Positions 42,863 through 52,013 are shown, counted from the stretch's first letter. The stretch is 64,000 nt of DNA from Solitalea koreensis (GCF_900182575.1 NZ_FXSZ01000002.1:372001-436000), one strand, 5' to 3'. Notes: generated by a model from the letters alone, not told the origin. Translations and numbers: made by a program.

Positions 42863-43891
42863 TTACAACACTTTTGATGATTCCCTTATTGTTAATGTAA
42901 TTGGAGTTATAGTTGGTTCCGTTATCAGTTCAACTTTAGTTTCAGTTCCTCTAATTAAATCAAGTATAGTTATAGCCAATTGTTGACCAACAATTTCAGG
43001 ATGTTGATCAATCGTAGTAATTCCAGGTGATATGATGGACGATCTGGGATCATTAGAATAACCTACAATCTTAAATTCTTTGGGAACTTCAATTCCTAGT
43101 TCACGAGCAACCATTAGCGCCCCAATTGCAGAGGTATCATTTGCGGTAAAAATTCCATCTGGTTTTGTTTCCATTTTGAATATTTTCTGTATTGATTCTA
43201 CAGCATTGTCCATCGATAATTCGTGAAAGAAAACCATTTCTTGCCTATATGGTATTTTGTATTTTTTTAAAGCGTCTATGTATCCAGCATAACGATCTTT
43301 GTAAAGATTACATGTTAAAGGGCCGGAAATGTGAGCTATACTTTTACACCCTAACTTGATAAGATGTTCTGCTGCCTCGAAGCCGCCTTTGTAATCGTCC
43401 CCTTTAACAATTTGAGCCGGATAATAGTTAACTGGAACCCGATCATAGAACACCAATGGTATTTGTTTTCGAGTTAATATGTCATAGTGTGAAAAATCCG
43501 TAGTATACAAAGTAGTCGCTGCTATTACTCCATCCACTCTGGAGGCGTACAATGTATTGACCAATTCTTTTTCCACTTCAGGTGAATCATTTGATTGGCA
43601 AATAATAAGCTGATATCCTTCCTTCCAAAGTAAATTTTGAACTACAGTTAAAACAGTCGCATGAAAATAAAAGGAAATTCGAGGGACAATTATTCCAATG
43701 GTTTGAGTTTTATTGCTTCTAAAACTTGAAGCCATTGGATTTAATGTAAAATCTAATTCTAAAGCAAGTTTCTTTACCTTCTGTTTTGTTTCATTACTAA
43801 TCCTTGGATGATCATTCAATGCCCTTGAGACGGTTGAGGGTGAAATCCCCAAGGCTTTAGCTATTTCAATAAAAGTTTTGTTTTTACTCAT
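42863..43891 (-). CDS. LacI-type transcriptional regulator
   Basis: The 342-residue protein starts with a LacI helix-turn-helix: FIEIAKALGISPSTVSRALN (about residues 7-26) and the hinge KVKKLALELDF. The rest is a periplasmic-binding-protein-like effector domain (TIGIIVPRISFYFHATVL, then DGIFTANDTSAIGALMVARE). It should bind a sugar or sugar-acid breakdown product. It faces the kduI operon across a 1-kb gap holding three operator-like palindromes, so it very likely controls that operon and itself. The effector is unknown. Confidence 0.93.
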   Translation of the reverse strand: MSKNKTFIEIAKALGISPSTVSRALNDHPRISNETKQKVKKLALELDFTLNPMASSFRSNKTQTIGIIVPRISFYFHATVLTVVQNLLWKEGYQLIICQSNDSPEVEKELVNTLYASRVDGVIAATTLYTTDFSHYDILTRKQIPLVFYDRVPVNYYPAQIVKGDDYKGGFEAAEHLIKLGCKSIAHISGPLTCNLYKDRYAGYIDALKKYKIPYRQEMVFFHELSMDNAVESIQKIFKMETKPDGIFTANDTSAIGALMVARELGIEVPKEFKIVGYSNDPRSSIISPGITTIDQHPEIVGQQLAITILDLIRGTETKVELITEPTITPITLTIRESSKVL

Positions 43892-43954
43892 TAATTATAT
43901 GTTCGCTAATTAGTGCGTGTTTGATGAATAAAGGTACATCTTCGATCAAGCAAA

Positions 43955-44144
43955 TCACTCAATAAGGTAACCTTCTCTATCATTAGTAGAAGTGACTTTA
44001 GATTGATTTTTAAGTGTAATTGTAAATCCAAGGAGAAGTAGAACTTCCGAGTCTTTAACGGTACTTTTATTTTTTTTAGCTGTTGTGCCATACCGCAGAG
44101 AATAGCATTAGGATTAAAAATAATGTAAAATTTTTTAGTCTCAT
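43955..44144 (-). pseudogene. Secreted gene remnant: signal peptide plus short tail
   Basis: An ATG at 44144 opens MRLKNFTLFLILMLFSAV, a signal peptide that breaks; a +1 shift gives CGMAQQLKKIKV, the expected post-cleavage AQQ start. A third frame ends in LGFTITLKNQSKVTSTN and a stop at 43955. The DNA around GGATTTACAATTAC matches the remnant at 47944-48120, so both come from related genes. The family is not recognised. Confidence 0.5.
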
Positions 44145-44224
44145 AAAATAGGTTTTAAGGTTTTCCGAAATACATAATCCAAGCTAAATAGATTTCGAAG
44201 GGTGAAAGTAGAAAAAAAAATATT

Positions 44225-44244
44225 TTATGCAAATGTTTGCGCAT
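44225..44244. promoter_or_regulatory. LacI-type operator 1 (GCAA-N4-TTGC)
   Basis: TTATGCAAATGTTTGCGCAT is an imperfect palindrome with the GCAA-N4-TTGC core shared with the sites at 44299 and 44550. It lies 334 bases from the LacI gene start and may control that gene. Confidence 0.65.
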
Positions 44245-44298
44245 TTTTTTTTAAAAAACATGCTTTGAGCAAACATATTTTACTTTTATCAAAGAATA

Positions 44299-44318
44299 GT
44301 GCGCAACCAGTTGCTCAA
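44299..44318. promoter_or_regulatory. LacI-type operator 2 (GCAA-N4-TTGC)
   Basis: GTGCGCAACCAGTTGCTCAA has the same GCAA-N4-TTGC core at the same internal spacing. Centre-to-centre distance to operator 1 is 74 bases and to operator 3 is 251 bases, suitable for looping. Confidence 0.6.
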
Positions 44319-44549
44319 TGTGATTGAAAAAAGGAATGTTTATAGGGATACAAAATTCTGCATACAGTAAATATTGCAACGGTATTCTTTATTCATTTGA
44401 AATGACGACTATTCCATTTTATTATTATATTCAACGCTGGTTTGCAATTGCATAGCGATTACAAACATCTCACTTAGGGGAAAATATTTGCTGAAAATAT
44501 TTATCACGTTATTTATTTAAGTATGTGCAGATTTAATTTAAAAATAAAT

Positions 44550-44569
44550 TTGTGCAACTGTTTGCACAA
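44550..44569. promoter_or_regulatory. LacI-type operator 3 overlapping the kduI-side promoter
   Basis: TTGTGCAACTGTTTGCACAA is the best palindrome of the three (8 of 10 positions match in the two arms). Its right arm supplies the TTTG (44561-44564) that would act as -33 element for the -7 box at 44579. Confidence 0.75.
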
Positions 44570-44586
44570 TGTATACATTAGCCTTG
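44561..44586 (+). promoter_or_regulatory. Candidate promoter of the kduI operon
   Basis: A -33 TTTG (44561-44564) and a -7 TAGCCTTG (44579-44586; consensus TAnnTTTG, one mismatch) lie at about the usual Bacteroidota distance. It overlaps operator 3, so LacI would block it. Confidence 0.5.
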
Positions 44587-44635
44587 AAAATTAGTACTGA
44601 GACTATACAGCTCACAACTAAGTACAAGAAAATAA

Positions 44636-44913
44636 TTGGATTTTAATAATGGTCAAAACATGGCAGTTATGAAAAGAATACTTCCGGGTGTGTTTGCAAA
44701 CGGTGATTGGTTGCAATTAGGCTTTACCGGGCACCGGCCTAGTATTGTCGATTATTTTTCAAACTCGGTCAGTATGTACGTCACTTCGCATGGCTTTTAT
44801 CATTGGGATTACCTGCCGATCACCAATTCTGGACAGATCCATTTACCGACTAGAGCTCAAGAAAAGCCTGGAATGGACAGCCGTTCAAAAAGGATTATGC
44901 GGTAAACTATTAA
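44636..44913 (+). pseudogene. DUF2264 C-terminal remnant in the kduI leader
   Basis: The frame reads GVFANGDWLQLGFTGHRP and SMYVTSHGFYHWDYLP, which matches the end of the intact DUF2264 protein at 61435-62742 (NGWLVLGFNGHQP, SLYICTIGFLSLGLP). A 1-base deletion near 44816 shifts frame; the other frame resumes the match as HQFWTDPFTD, an in-frame TAG at 44851, then SSRKAWNGQPFKKDYAVNY with a TAA at 44911. So only the last 90 or so codons survive, with two inactivating changes. Confidence 0.85.
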
Positions 44914-44976
44914 TTGATGATGATATTTGTTCCAATAACAACACAACTCAAAACAACTAACAACTATATAGATAAA

Positions 44977-45819
44977 ATGAAAAACCATTTTGAGAGCAGA
45001 CATGCACTAGGCCCTGAAGAGGTGAAAGAAATGAATACAAGCCAATTGAGAAACAAATTCCTTATTGAGGATCTGTTTAAAGAGGATTCGGTGAGAATGA
45101 CACTAAGTCATTATGATCGGTACATTGCAGGAGGAGTGATGCCTGTTACCAAATCACTGACTATTTCAAATCCTGAAAATCTCAAAGCCGGTTATTTCCT
45201 GGAAAGACGAGAACTGGGTATTATTAATGTAGCGGGTAAAGGAACCGTAATTGCTGATGGTATAGCCTACGAACTGGAATACAAAGAAGCTTTATATATT
45301 GGTCAAGGAACAAAAGAAATTGTTTTTTCATCGATTGATTCTAAACAACCCGCGAAATTCTATCTTAATTCTGCTCCTGCCCATCGATCATTTCCTACTC
45401 GTAAAGTTTCCAGAACTGATGCTGAAGTAGTTGAACTAGGCAGTGCTTCAAGCTCCAACCATCGGATTATTAATAAACTGATTGTAAACAGTATTTTGCC
45501 TACTTGTCAGTTGCAAATGGGCATGACTGAGCTAAAATCAGGAAGTGTTTGGAACACGATGCCAGCTCACGTTCATGACCGACGCATGGAGGTATATTTT
45601 TATTTTGAAGTACCCGAAGATCAATCTGTTTGTCATTTTATGGGTGAACCAGAAGAGACCCGACACATCTGGATTCAGAATGAGCAAGCAGTGATCTCTC
45701 CTAATTGGTCGATTCATTCTGGAGCAGGTACGACGAATTACACCTTTATCTGGGGAATGGCCGGAGAAAACCTTGATTATGGCGACATGGATCATTGCGC
45801 CATCACTGAACTGAGATAG
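44977..45819 (+). CDS. kduI: 5-keto-4-deoxyuronate isomerase
   Basis: The Met at 44977 (MKNHFESRHALGPEEVKEMN) gives 280 residues, matching KduI; the frame upstream to 44914 is not family-like. The cupin metal ligands are present: PAHVHDRRMEVYFYFE (His about 196 and 198, Glu about 203) and SIHSGAGTTNYTFIWGM (His about 246). KduI isomerises 4-deoxy-5-keto-uronate, made from unsaturated uronate, to 3-deoxy-D-glycero-2,5-hexodiulosonate. It starts the operon kduI-DUF4861-kduD, under LacI-type control. Confidence 0.96.
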   Translation: MKNHFESRHALGPEEVKEMNTSQLRNKFLIEDLFKEDSVRMTLSHYDRYIAGGVMPVTKSLTISNPENLKAGYFLERRELGIINVAGKGTVIADGIAYELEYKEALYIGQGTKEIVFSSIDSKQPAKFYLNSAPAHRSFPTRKVSRTDAEVVELGSASSSNHRIINKLIVNSILPTCQLQMGMTELKSGSVWNTMPAHVHDRRMEVYFYFEVPEDQSVCHFMGEPEETRHIWIQNEQAVISPNWSIHSGAGTTNYTFIWGMAGENLDYGDMDHCAITELR

Positions 45820-45850
45820 TTTATAGGGAATGACATCAAATTAAAAAAGA

Positions 45851-47029
45851 ATGAAAAAAATATATCAAAACCTGCTTCTTCTTCCTTTTCTGCTTTTTTC
45901 ACTGAGCGGAATAGCTCAATCCTCAAAAGGAACTGAAATAAAAATTTCCAATAAAAGCAACCTTCCATTTGAAGAAACAGTGGTCGAAATTCCATGGAAG
46001 CAGGTGCTTCAATCGTGGTCAAATATTGATACCGCCAACTTCAAAGTCATCGATGTTAAAACACAAAAAGAAATTAATTTTCAGTTAGAGCATCGGGGAG
46101 AAAAAGAAATAAAAAACCTATTGGTACAATTATCAATACCCTCCCAAGCAGCTGTTACAATAGCGTTAAAACTCGGCAAGCCCGACCCTTTTGCTGTTAA
46201 AACCTATTGCAGGTACGTTCCCGAACGTAAAGATGATTTTGCCTGGGAAAATGACCGGATTGCTTTTCGTGCTTATGGAAAAGCATTGGAAGGTACTAAA
46301 GATGATGCTTATGGCTTGGACATTTGGGCAAAACGAACCGACCGAATGATACTGAATGAACGCTATAAGCGCGGAGATTACCACGTTGATCATGGCGATG
46401 GGTTGGATTATTATCACGTCGGCTTTTCATTGGGGGCAGGTACTATGTCGCCATTCGTTAATGATACAATCTGGTTTTCAAAAAATTATCACCGTTATGA
46501 GATATTGGATAACGGGCCATTGCGTAGCACATTCCGCTTGTATTATGATGAATGGAAAGCTGGTGGTATACCGGTAAAGGCTACAAAAACAATCAGTTTG
46601 GATGCCGGTTCACAATTAAACCGGATAGATGTTCAGTATGATTTCCCAGGAACTAACCTGCCTGTTACAATAGGAATAACAAAACGCACGGAGCCAGGTG
46701 TTATCTCCCTTAATGAACAAAAAGGCATCATGGCCTATTGGGAACCAACTCATGGAGTTGATGGAACAACAGGAGTTGGTTGCATAATGCCAAATTCTGT
46801 AAAAGAAATGAAAGTTTATAAGCAGCACTTGCTTTCAATTACTGAGGTAATTCCAAATCAAATTTATACATACTTCCAAGGTGCAGCATGGGACAAAGCA
46901 GGTAAAGTAACCAATGAATCAGAATGGTTTAAATATTTGAATCAGTTTGAGAACAAACTTAAATACCCTCTACAGGTGAATTTTACAGAAGCAAAACCTG
47001 TTAGAACATTGACAACCATTAACAGATAA
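45851..47029 (+). CDS. DUF4861 protein, first copy
   Basis: The 392-residue secreted protein has a signal peptide (about 1-23, SLSGIAQS) and the DUF4861 hallmark YVPERKDDFAWENDRIAFRA (about residues 119-138), then YHVDHGDGLDYYHVGFSLGAG (about 177-197) and YWEPTHGVDGTTGVG (about 296-310). The paralogue at 57689-58822 shares almost all these motifs. Family function is not established in my knowledge; context with kduI and kduD and GH88 suggests uronate-linked glycan work. It lies 31 bases after kduI and 1 base before kduD. Confidence 0.85.
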   Translation: MKKIYQNLLLLPFLLFSLSGIAQSSKGTEIKISNKSNLPFEETVVEIPWKQVLQSWSNIDTANFKVIDVKTQKEINFQLEHRGEKEIKNLLVQLSIPSQAAVTIALKLGKPDPFAVKTYCRYVPERKDDFAWENDRIAFRAYGKALEGTKDDAYGLDIWAKRTDRMILNERYKRGDYHVDHGDGLDYYHVGFSLGAGTMSPFVNDTIWFSKNYHRYEILDNGPLRSTFRLYYDEWKAGGIPVKATKTISLDAGSQLNRIDVQYDFPGTNLPVTIGITKRTEPGVISLNEQKGIMAYWEPTHGVDGTTGVGCIMPNSVKEMKVYKQHLLSITEVIPNQIYTYFQGAAWDKAGKVTNESEWFKYLNQFENKLKYPLQVNFTEAKPVRTLTTINR

Positions 47030-47030
47030 T

Positions 47031-47798
47031 ATGGGCATATTAAAACAATTTAATTTGGAGGGAAAGATTGCCTTGGTAACCGGTTGTAAACGCGGAATTG
47101 GTAAAGCTATGGCTGAAGGATTAGCAGAAGCCGGAGCTGATGTTATCGGCGTTTCAGCTTCATTGGGATCAGGCAGTGAGGTTCAGAAATCAGTAGAAGC
47201 TTTGGGTAGAAAATTTCATCCTTATCAATGCGATTTTTCTAAACGCGAAGCTTTATACATGTTCATTGAACAAGTAAAAAAGGACTTTCCTTCCATCGAC
47301 ATCCTTATTAATAATGCAGGAACCATTTTACGGAAATCAGCTGTGGAACATCCAGATGAATATTGGGACGAAGTGATCGCGATTAATCAAACTGCTCAGT
47401 TCATCTTAACGCGTGAAATTGGTAAAGAAATGATTGCAAGAGGTAGTGGAAAAATCATTTTCACAGCTTCATTATTAACTTTTCAAGGTGGAATCAATGT
47501 TCCGGGTTATGCAGCCAGCAAGGGTGCCGTTGGCTCACTGGTAAAAGCATTTGCCAATGAGTGGGCAAGCAAAGGCGTGAACGTCAATGCTATTGCACCT
47601 GGTTACATTTCAACCGATAACACAACGGCTTTACGCGCTGATGAAAGCCGTAGCCGATCAATATTGGATCGCATTCCGGCCAATCGTTGGGGTGAACCTA
47701 AAGATTTCAAAGGTCCGGTTGTGTTTTTAAGTTCCGAAGCATCTAGCTACATACACGGAACAATCCTGACAGTAGATGGAGGCTGGATGGGACGATAG
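47031..47798 (+). CDS. kduD: 2-dehydro-3-deoxy-D-gluconate 5-dehydrogenase (SDR)
   Basis: The 255-residue short-chain dehydrogenase has the cofactor motif VTGCKRGIGKAMAE (about 17-30), NNAGT (about 92), catalytic Ser in FTASLLTFQGG (about residue 145) and YAASKGAVGS (YxxxK, about 159-163). It matches KduD, which reduces the diketo-uronate from KduI to 2-keto-3-deoxygluconate with NADH. The operon order confirms the role. A strong hairpin follows at 47810-47845. Confidence 0.93.
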   Translation: MGILKQFNLEGKIALVTGCKRGIGKAMAEGLAEAGADVIGVSASLGSGSEVQKSVEALGRKFHPYQCDFSKREALYMFIEQVKKDFPSIDILINNAGTILRKSAVEHPDEYWDEVIAINQTAQFILTREIGKEMIARGSGKIIFTASLLTFQGGINVPGYAASKGAVGSLVKAFANEWASKGVNVNAIAPGYISTDNTTALRADESRSRSILDRIPANRWGEPKDFKGPVVFLSSEASSYIHGTILTVDGGWMGR

Positions 47799-47809
47799 AT
47801 TGATACAGC

Positions 47810-47845
47810 AAAAGGAGCGATTTTCATAAGAAAATTGCTCCTTTT
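47810..47845 (+). terminator. Terminator of the kduI-kduD operon
   Basis: AAAAGGAGC (47810-47818) pairs with GCTCCTTTT (47837-47845), and inner ATTTTC/GAAAAT extends the stem. It begins 12 bases after kduD. Confidence 0.85.
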
Positions 47846-47943
47846 TGCTTTAAAAGTTTCTCTATTTATGCAACTACAAATACATTTACAAATACTAAGG
47901 ACTTAAAAAAACAAAAGAATAGATATTGAGCCGATTCCTTTAT

Positions 47944-48120
47944 TTAACACATCACCTTTTTTAAGGTAATTGTAAATCCGCCATCCGGAGAGCGATACAC
48001 AATACCTTCACCTGCTGACGTATTACGACTACTCCTGTTAAACCCGAATTTGTTTCAGACTTCCTCAACTGAAAACTTCGGCATCTTTGATTGTGTGAGC
48101 ACATCATATACAATTGAATA
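47944..48120 (-). pseudogene. Tail-only remnant of an unknown protein
   Basis: One minus-strand frame reads YSIVYDVLTQSKMPKF, VEEV, a TGA, then NKFGFNRSSRNTSAGEG and VYRSPDGGFTITLKK to a TAA at 47944. The composition is that of a real protein; the in-frame TGA may replace TGG. It shares the tail GFTITLK, with matching DNA, with the remnant at 43955-44144. The rest of the 339-bp gap 47799-48137 holds only the kduD terminator. Confidence 0.5.
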
Positions 48121-48137
48121 TTGCAGTAAAATAACAT

Positions 48138-49568
48138 TTACTGCAGCATATCCAACTGCAAGCTATTTTGAAATGGGTTATTATCATAAACTGCAGGTAT
48201 CTGGTGCTGTAACCAAATAGTCATCCATGCCGATCCCATCCGAGTGGCAATAGCTTCTTCTTTGCCCGGATAACTGTTTTCATTGTCATTGGCATAGGTA
48301 TGCCTGTCGGCAAAACGTTTCTGTTGATCCAGCACTTTAGCTGCATGCAGTTTTGCCCAATAATTCCCTTTATGTTTTTTCGCCCGATTATCCCATCCAT
48401 AGGTAAAAGCAGCAATATCCAGATTAGCGTATGTATCATAAACGCCCATACCCCAATCTGAACCTTCAGGATAATAAACCTCAGCTGTACCCGCCCGGTA
48501 CATCGTACCGCCTGGTGCTTTATATGGAGGATCTAAAAACTGATGAGAGGTTATTGAATAGTAAATTTTATCAAGATTAAAACGTGCTGCTTCCGGTGTT
48601 GCTTTTCCAGCCAGGGAGAAAACGATGGGGGCATTGATCATCGAAGCAAGGGCATTGTACATCGGATGAATGATACCATGGTTGATTACAAAACCTGGTT
48701 CTTCCAAATTGTAGCCATTCACCCAACTGCTCACAGGGCGGCCATGTATCATTCTGGCATTGTTTAAATCAGATGGCAATGATGTTGCTGCAATTAAATA
48801 CTCAACGGCCTTATATGACCAATTATTTGCATGGGGATGATTAGGTAACATAACCGCTGCCAGGTACAATAATTCCGCATTCCAGGCATCTTCTTCAATT
48901 TTAGAATCGCCGGGAAAAAGCACCTTCCCTTTGCTGTCTTTGTAATATGGAGGAGCTAATGAAAGAAAACGATCAGCTTCTGCAACTATCATTTTTACTA
49001 AATAAGCCTGATCTTTTGCAGAAATATCATTCCAAAAAAGCCAGCCTGCATATCCTGCATAGTAGGCCCAATGGGCTGCCTGCCAATCCCCACCCCAAAC
49101 CTTGCGGGTATCATTGACTTTATGATCATAAGCTACAGAACGAAGCATCAGAATCGCCTTATCTTTGGCCTCCTTCAACGATATCCCAGTTATGGAAGGG
49201 TTATATATTCCTGTTTTAATGGCAATCGCTATCCCGAATGACATTGCCGCCGGAAAACGGTACCGGTATTCATTAATTTTGGATTTGCTTTTCAAGTCGA
49301 GATAGCCGGTGGAATCTACCTGGTATTTTTTTACATTATGATACCACGTAGTTAGTGCAAATTTATTGGCATTCAGCAATATTGTCTTTACCGTATTTGC
49401 GAGTTTACCACGAGGTGCATTTTTTTTTAAGTGATTCCAATTAATGGGTGTAACCATGAATGGAGCAGTTGATGTCTTAACAACTGAATCAACCTGACTC
49501 TTTGCTGAATTGACTAACATGACGCAAACGATGGCGCTTATAAATACCTTTATCCTAATATTCAACAT
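48138..49568 (-). CDS. Secreted alpha/alpha-toroid protein, candidate polysaccharide lyase
   Basis: The Met at 49568 (MLNIRIKVFISAIVCVMLVN) gives a good signal peptide and 476 residues; the upstream Met at 49637 does not. The sequence is an all-helical toroid: WGGDWQAAHWAYYAGYAGWL (about 158-177), EEDAWNAELLYLAAVMLPNH (about 223-242), then NLEEPGFVINHGIIHPMYN (about 293-311) and MYRAGTAEVYYPEGSDWGMG (about 356-375). Conserved His, Asn, Tyr and Glu here look like a lyase or unsaturated-uronyl enzyme active site. I cannot name the family; related toroids include PL8, PL12/15/17/21 and GH88/105. It is just downstream of GH35. Confidence 0.6.
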   Translation of the reverse strand: MLNIRIKVFISAIVCVMLVNSAKSQVDSVVKTSTAPFMVTPINWNHLKKNAPRGKLANTVKTILLNANKFALTTWYHNVKKYQVDSTGYLDLKSKSKINEYRYRFPAAMSFGIAIAIKTGIYNPSITGISLKEAKDKAILMLRSVAYDHKVNDTRKVWGGDWQAAHWAYYAGYAGWLFWNDISAKDQAYLVKMIVAEADRFLSLAPPYYKDSKGKVLFPGDSKIEEDAWNAELLYLAAVMLPNHPHANNWSYKAVEYLIAATSLPSDLNNARMIHGRPVSSWVNGYNLEEPGFVINHGIIHPMYNALASMINAPIVFSLAGKATPEAARFNLDKIYYSITSHQFLDPPYKAPGGTMYRAGTAEVYYPEGSDWGMGVYDTYANLDIAAFTYGWDNRAKKHKGNYWAKLHAAKVLDQQKRFADRHTYANDNENSYPGKEEAIATRMGSAWMTIWLQHQIPAVYDNNPFQNSLQLDMLQ

Positions 49569-49652
49569 GATTTTCTTTTTTAAACGGTTGATTGTTCCTG
49601 ACCCGAGCTCCCTATACAACAGTTCATTGAAGCTCATAACCTGATTGTAGCT

Positions 49653-52013
49653 TTAGAAATTATAATTGTCGGTTTTTAAATAGATCCGGTAATCTTTGAT
49701 CATTCCGGCCTTGCTTTTATCCGAACGGGGTAAATACTTAAATCCTTTAAGTTGAACCTCTTCGCCCAGATCAATTATTAACTGGTGTGGATGCTGAGGT
49801 TTATCACCAACCGACTGGCTTTGCCAAAAGGTAGATTCCTGCTTATCATAGACTCTGTCGGCAGCGTGATTGGCAGCCGTAATTTCCTCACTATCGGCAT
49901 AGATTACTTTCCATTTTAAAGAGGAGAGTAACTTACCGTCTATTCCGGTTAATTCCAGCTCTGCTATGGTAGTTAACGGATCATTTGCAGTTTGAGCATT
50001 GAGCGCTTCTAAGCAAAAATACCTGCCTTTTTTTACCTTGTCGAAACGTATTTCCTGCCAACCATTTCCTTCCGCAAAGGAACCTTGCAAAACTGGTTTT
50101 TCTGCTGATAAATTAAGGTTTTGATCTTTGGACCTGCTAAGTAAGGACTGATCCGGATTGATTTTGTCTAAAATTGGCTCCTTCAAACCTGCGATTACTG
50201 TTTCTAATGGTTTATCAACATCCAACACTATTATTTCGTTTCTCCCTTTTTTCAGCCAAACACCTGGAACGAATAGCGTTTGCTGCGGACCGATTTTCCA
50301 GAAACGACCCATATTATGACCATTAACCCAAACCATACCCTTACCCCAAGTACTCATATCTAAAAAGGTATCACCTGTTTGCGCAAGCTCGAAATTACCC
50401 CTGTACCAGGCCGGGCCATCTTTTGATTTAGGGCCGAATTTTGCTCGTTTTTGAAAGGCATAATCTACAGGAAAGCTATAAACTGTCCAGTTTTTGAGCT
50501 CGGTCACCGTATTCCCATCCGAAAGCTCTACTACATCTGTAATTCCTTTTCTATCGATAATGGCCTCCCCAAAATTTACCCTACCGGTGGCCTCTACCAG
50601 AATGTCTAACCTGAGGCTGGATGCTGAAGAAGGAATTTCCAGACTATTATCACCTCTGCGCCGGTCCATTTTTCCGATTGGTTTTCCATCAATAAAAACA
50701 GTGGCCCAGTCATGAACTTCCTTGATCAGTAACTTACGTTTTACCTTGCCAGGTGCTAATTCTGTTCTGTAAATAATGCGTCCCCAACCCTGATCAAACA
50801 TCTCCATGGATTGAATTTTCTCTGACTTTTTACCTCGGGGAAGATTTTCAAAAATCGGAGCCTGTTCTATTAATTCAAATTTTGGAATAGCAATGGTGGA
50901 TATAGGAGCCGGGATTTCCCCTAATTTTTCTCCGGGCAATAAATAATTTTTCAACAAATTCCTTACTGCAAAGAACTTGTCAGTCGTATTTCCCTGCTCA
51001 CCAATGGGAGCATTGTAATCGTAAGAAGTAACCATGGCCGAATAAGGCGGAGCGTTGGCGCCTCCCCACTGACCAAAGGTAGTGCCTCCGTGAGCCATGT
51101 ATAAGCTGAACGATATTTTTCGATCCAACATATCTTTCAAGCTGCCAATAAAGCTGCTGATTGACCGTGTTTCATGCTGCCTTCCCCAATTATCAAACCA
51201 TCCGGTCCAGTATTCGCTGCACATCTGGGGAGCCTCAGGATGCATCTTCTTGAATGCCTTAAACTGTTTCTCCACATCTGATCCTGCCCCAAAATTTAAG
51301 GTCGTGGCCACATCGGCATTTACTTTATATTCATTGAAAGTAGAAGACCAATCACAACGGAATAATTGCACCTTATCAAAACCTGAACCCCGTACAGCTT
51401 TACGAATGGCCTCCATGTATTCACTGCTATTGCCAAAAGCTGCATATTCGTTCTCCACTTGCACCATGATAATGTTACCACCATTCTGAATTTGGAGTGG
51501 TGCTAGCTGTTTTCCAACTTCTTTCAAATATTTAGCAGCCCGTTCCATAAAATATGGATCCTCCAACGTTCTAACCTTTAAGTCCGGCTTTTTTAATAAC
51601 CACCAAGGCAAACCTCCCATGTCCCACTCTGCACATGCGTATGGCCCGGGGCGAACGATACAATACATCCCATTTTGCTGAACAAGTTGTACGAATTCGG
51701 CCACATCCTTACTTCCGCTGAAATCAAACTTATTTTCCTGCTCTTCATGATAATTCCAAAACAAGTAAATACAAATCGTATTCATACCCATGGCTTTGCA
51801 TAGTTTGATCCGGTGATCCCAATATTCTTTAGGAATTCGGGGAAAATGAAGTTCACCTGCTCTTATCACAAATGGTTTTCCATTGAGCAGGAATTCATTT
51901 TTCCCCACTGTGAAATCACCTTTAAAGCCTGAACGATTTTTTTCAGCATCTTGTTGACCAAAACAATGAAACGTAAGCAGCAGAAAAAGGATAGATAGTA
52001 ATTTTTTAAACAT
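49653..52013 (-). CDS. Secreted GH35 beta-galactosidase with C-terminal discoidin domain
   Basis: The Met at 52013 (MFKKLLSILFLLLTFHCFGQ) gives a clean signal peptide and 786 residues. The GH35 barrel has GELHFPRIPKEYWDHRIKL (about 55-73), acid/base Glu in VQVENEYAAFGN (about residue 188) and nucleophile Glu in CSEYWTGWFDNWG (about 267). A beta-jelly-roll follows (RDGNSLEIP-like region), and the C-terminus (about 640-780) looks like an F5/8 discoidin domain (DLGEEVQLKGFKYLPRSD). It removes terminal beta-galactose. Its GH35 part is a distinct copy from the one fused to GH43. Confidence 0.93.
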   Translation of the reverse strand: MFKKLLSILFLLLTFHCFGQQDAEKNRSGFKGDFTVGKNEFLLNGKPFVIRAGELHFPRIPKEYWDHRIKLCKAMGMNTICIYLFWNYHEEQENKFDFSGSKDVAEFVQLVQQNGMYCIVRPGPYACAEWDMGGLPWWLLKKPDLKVRTLEDPYFMERAAKYLKEVGKQLAPLQIQNGGNIIMVQVENEYAAFGNSSEYMEAIRKAVRGSGFDKVQLFRCDWSSTFNEYKVNADVATTLNFGAGSDVEKQFKAFKKMHPEAPQMCSEYWTGWFDNWGRQHETRSISSFIGSLKDMLDRKISFSLYMAHGGTTFGQWGGANAPPYSAMVTSYDYNAPIGEQGNTTDKFFAVRNLLKNYLLPGEKLGEIPAPISTIAIPKFELIEQAPIFENLPRGKKSEKIQSMEMFDQGWGRIIYRTELAPGKVKRKLLIKEVHDWATVFIDGKPIGKMDRRRGDNSLEIPSSASSLRLDILVEATGRVNFGEAIIDRKGITDVVELSDGNTVTELKNWTVYSFPVDYAFQKRAKFGPKSKDGPAWYRGNFELAQTGDTFLDMSTWGKGMVWVNGHNMGRFWKIGPQQTLFVPGVWLKKGRNEIIVLDVDKPLETVIAGLKEPILDKINPDQSLLSRSKDQNLNLSAEKPVLQGSFAEGNGWQEIRFDKVKKGRYFCLEALNAQTANDPLTTIAELELTGIDGKLLSSLKWKVIYADSEEITAANHAADRVYDKQESTFWQSQSVGDKPQHPHQLIIDLGEEVQLKGFKYLPRSDKSKAGMIKDYRIYLKTDNYNF

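Noticed and set aside
43906..44091. Possible 61-residue gene
   Set aside because: The frame begins with MAQQLKK, which is the cleavage region of a broken signal-peptide gene. It is part of the remnant at 43955-44144.
44914..44976. Longer KduI start
   Set aside because: The extra residues are not in KduI proteins, and the Met at 44977 gives the standard length and metal-ligand numbering.
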